DNA of 64,000 nucleotides, from positions 23,422,744-23,486,743 of the forward strand of contig CM041547.1 of NCBI GenBank assembly GCA_023238725.1. The letters are read 5' to 3'. Source of the DNA: Scortum barcoo. Lineage: Eukaryota; Chordata; Actinopteri; Centrarchiformes; Terapontidae. This document shows, in pieces, positions 61,865-64,000 of the stretch. The notes below the pieces were generated by a model. The model was not told where the DNA came from. It saw nothing but the letters and a program-made list of their open reading frames with translations, and did no database searches. Position 1 is the stretch's first letter. Each line of letters begins with the position of its first letter. A program made the position numbers and the translations under genes.

Positions 61865-62692
61865 CTAAGTCCTTTCGGTCTTGTGCAGTGCAGCTGCCAT
61901 ACTTGTCAGGAGCTGAGGGGAGAGTCCAGCACGTTTCAGCTTCCTGAGGAAGAAGAGTCTTTGTTGAGCCTTCTTTACCAGGTGAGCTGTGTTCATGGAC
62001 CAGGTCAGGTCAGATGTGATGTGGATGCCCAGGAACTTGACACGCTCAGCTGCTTCCCCGTGGATGAGGAGAGGAGCGTGCTCTGTCCTCCTGGACCTCC
62101 TGTAGTCCACTATGACATCCTTGGTCTTGCTGGTGTTCAGAACAAGGTTGTTGTTTGAGCACCACTGAGTAAGGTGCTGGATCTCCTCTCTGTAGTGGGT
62201 CTCATCATTGTCCGATATGAGGCCCACTATGGTGGTGTCATCTGCAAACTTTACGATGGTGTTTGTGGAGTGGATGGCAGAACAGTCACTGGTGAAGAGA
62301 GTGAAGAGGGCTGGGCTGAGCACGCAGCAGCCCTGTGGTGTGCCTGTGCTCAGGACCAGTGTAGAGGATGTGTTGTCCCCGATTCTCACCTCCTGAGGCC
62401 TGTTGATGAGGAAGTCTCTGATCCAATGGCACAGCGATGAGGGCAGTCCCAGGTTGTGGAGCTTCAGTATCAGCTTGTCCGGGATCACTGTGTTGAAGGC
62501 TGAACTGAAGTCCACAAATAACATCCTCACATAGGTGTTAGGAAGCTGCAGATGGGTCAGGGCTGTGTGAAGTGCAATGGAGACTGCATCCTCTGTCGAC
62601 CTGTTCTCCCTGTATGCAAACTGATATTGATCCAGACCAGTAGGGATGATGTCTTTGATGTGCTTTAGGACGATCCTCTCAAAGCACTTCAT
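61865..62692 (-). pseudogene. LINE reverse transcriptase fragment
   Basis: This open frame of 275 codons is the RT core of the LINE. Visible motifs are FAYRENRSTEDAV (residues 25-37), VDFSSAFNTV (60-69), a GTPQGC..LSP block (117-127) and the catalytic FADD (149-152), followed by the thumb region ending ALHKTERT. The GTPQGCCVLSP block has one Cys more than the usual GCVLSP, a one-codon insertion near the active site. The frame is cut from the upstream VRKAEGPD portion by frameshifts near 62693-62760 and stops early after KTERT, so the protein is defective. The first Met is not a true start; the native ORF began in the endonuclease part. Confidence 0.88.
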
Positions 62693-63379
62693 GATGACCA
62701 GGAGTTAAGAGCGACAGGGCGGTAGTCATTTAGGCAGGTGACAGCAGATTTTTTAGGCACAGGCACAATGATGGAGGTTTTGAGGCTGACAGGAACTGTA
62801 GCAAGCTGCAGGGACAGGTTGAAAATGTCCAGAAAAACTCCTGTCCAGTTGGTCTGCACACAGTTTCAGAGTGCGACCAGACACCTTATCTGGTCCTTCA
62901 GCTTTCCTGACGTTGATTCTTTTCATGGAAGAGCTCACTGTGTGCGCAATGTGTTAAGGGTGTCGGGAGAGTGAGAATGGAATCGTGGCTAACCAGCTGA
63001 TCACTGCGCTTATAGTCCGTTATTGTCTTGATGCCTCTCCACATACTATGTGGATTGTTGTTCTCAAAATGCTCCTCATTGTGTCGTTTATAACTGCTTT
63101 TTGCTAGTTTGATGCCTTTTTTCAGTTTTTTTTGGGCAATGCTGTAGGCATGATGCGTGATGCTGACCTGTAGGCAGCATCACGGGCTTTCAGTAGGGGC
63201 TTCACTGTGCTGTCCAGCCATGGTTTTTGATTTGGGAAAACCTTGGTCCTTGACCTTTGATGGGTAGAACAGCATCAGTACAGAATTTTAGGTAGGACAG
63301 AACCGATGACGTGTATTCATCCTTGAACACTTCCCAGTCAGTGTACTGAAAGCAGTCCTGTAATGATGAAGATGCCTCC

Positions 63380-63986
63380 TCAGTCCAAACCTGTACAGTT
63401 CTGGTGGTTGGTCTTGTCCTGCAGATCAGAGGTTTGTTGGCAGGGATCAGATTCACAGATGTGGTCTGACATGCCCAGGTGTGCAGCTGCAACAGCCTTG
63501 TATGCTCCAGGGATGTTACAGTAAACTTGATCCAAGGTATTATTGTCCCTCATTGGAAAGTTTGGGGGAGTTTGGAATTTGGGGAAAACTGCCTTTAACT
63601 CGACATGGTTAAAGTCTCCGGCCACGATCACAGCCGCCTCTGGATTGTTGTTCATCTGCAGACTGATCATGCAGTACAGCTCCTCCAGTGCTAATTTAGC
63701 ATTAGCTTAGCTCGTGGTGGTATGTAGATGGCTACAATCAGGATAGAACAGAGCTCTCTAGCCGTCTTAAATGGTCTTCATTTCACTGCCAGATATTCCA
63801 GATCAGGAAAACAGTATGTTCCGATGATGTTCGTGGCTGTACTGTACACCAGGCATTATGAATGTACAGAGCCAAACCTCCACCTGTGTGTTTCTCTCTT
63901 CTCCCGGAGAAGAGAGCGCCCCGCCAGCTCCACTGCCGCGTCTGGGATGTTGTTATCCAGCCAGGTCTCGGTAACGATCGCCACAC
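63380..63986 (-). pseudogene. LINE endonuclease fragments
   Basis: Two frames on the minus strand cover parts of an AP-endonuclease-like domain. One (63783-63986) has TGGGLALYIHN; the other (63380-63670) has VAGDFNHVEL and, further on, GMSDH, both matching the DFN and SDH catalytic motifs of LINE endonucleases. A frame break separates them. The N-terminal part lies beyond the window. Confidence 0.8.
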
Positions 63987-64000
63987 AGCTGTCGATCTTT

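Larger units (their letters stand above)
61402..64000 (-). mobile_element. Non-LTR retrotransposon (LINE) with endonuclease and RT, truncated by window edge
   Basis: Reading leftward on the minus strand, fragments of one LINE ORF appear in order. First is apurinic-type endonuclease with GGGLALYIHN (about 63880) and VAGDFNH plus MSDH (63380-63670). Then comes a linker with RINVRKAEGPDKVSGR (about 62900) and the RT. A 3' UTR follows with AATAAA (61426-61421) and a (TGATTCT)n-like tail near 61402-61417. Frame changes between blocks show that it is no longer coding. Features fit the Rex1/Babar or related CR1/jockey-like clades of fish. It has the same orientation as rbfox1. Confidence 0.85.

Noticed and set aside
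63202..63492. Minus-strand frame with VWTEEASSSLQDCFQYTDWEVF
   Set aside because: It is the endonuclease-to-RT linker of the LINE in another frame, not a separate gene.
1..64000. tRNA, rRNA, CRISPR arrays, operons or viral integrations
   Set aside because: I saw no cloverleaf with promoter boxes, no regular spaced repeats and no viral protein motifs; absence is by eye, not by a search program.

Overview
The window is vertebrate nuclear DNA, most probably from a teleost fish. It has long AT-rich introns, many (CA)n, (GA)n and (ATCC)n microsatellites, and decayed repeats of kinds typical of fish: L2, RTE/Rex3-like and Rex1/Babar-like LINEs and Tc1/mariner copies. There are no bacterial-style genes, RNA genes or CRISPR arrays. 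Nearly all short open reading frames are intronic noise.

One gene explains the layout: rbfox1 (A2BP1, FOX-1), on the minus strand, reading from about 51.2 kb down to a stop codon at 4.2 kb. Eleven coding exons were placed by hand from protein similarity and splice sites. All have AG acceptors and GT donors with matching phase, and together they give 380 codons plus TAG. They encode a low-complexity N-terminus with an unusual His-Pro run, one RRM with its RNA-contact residues intact, and the Tyr/Ala/Gly-rich C-terminal domain ending in APY. Exons numbered here (E1-E11, in transcript order) are 51235-50942, 40458-40312, 40166-40113, 38347-38255, 33898-33838, 29487-29434, 27692-27557, 22584-22545, 14978-14914, 10143-10068 and 4350-4228. 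E1 opens in phase 0 on codons homologous to the second coding exon of mammalian RBFOX1, so the start-codon exon(s) and promoter are not identified and probably lie beyond the right edge.

The regulatory signals fit a splicing factor that controls itself. The 93-nt RRM exon (E4) has a TGCATG, the Rbfox binding site, almost touching each of its splice sites. The 40-nt exon E8 matches the neuronal B40 exon of mammals. UG-rich tracts lie beside four exons.

The introns hold transposon debris: RTE/Rex3-like copies at 8.5-9.3 and 36.8-37.2 kb, LINE 3' tails at 15.5, 18.1, 49.1 and 50.3 kb, an L2 copy at 24.5-25.65 kb, and a Tc1/mariner element at 30.9-33.8 kb interrupted by about 1.8 kb of other sequence and ending only 20 nt from the E5 donor. 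Upstream of E1 (51.2-64 kb) there is a Tc1 remnant at 55.4 kb and a frameshifted endonuclease/reverse-transcriptase LINE at 61.3-64 kb that runs off the window. I found no novel multi-gene system; the interest lies in splicing architecture and its interplay with transposons.
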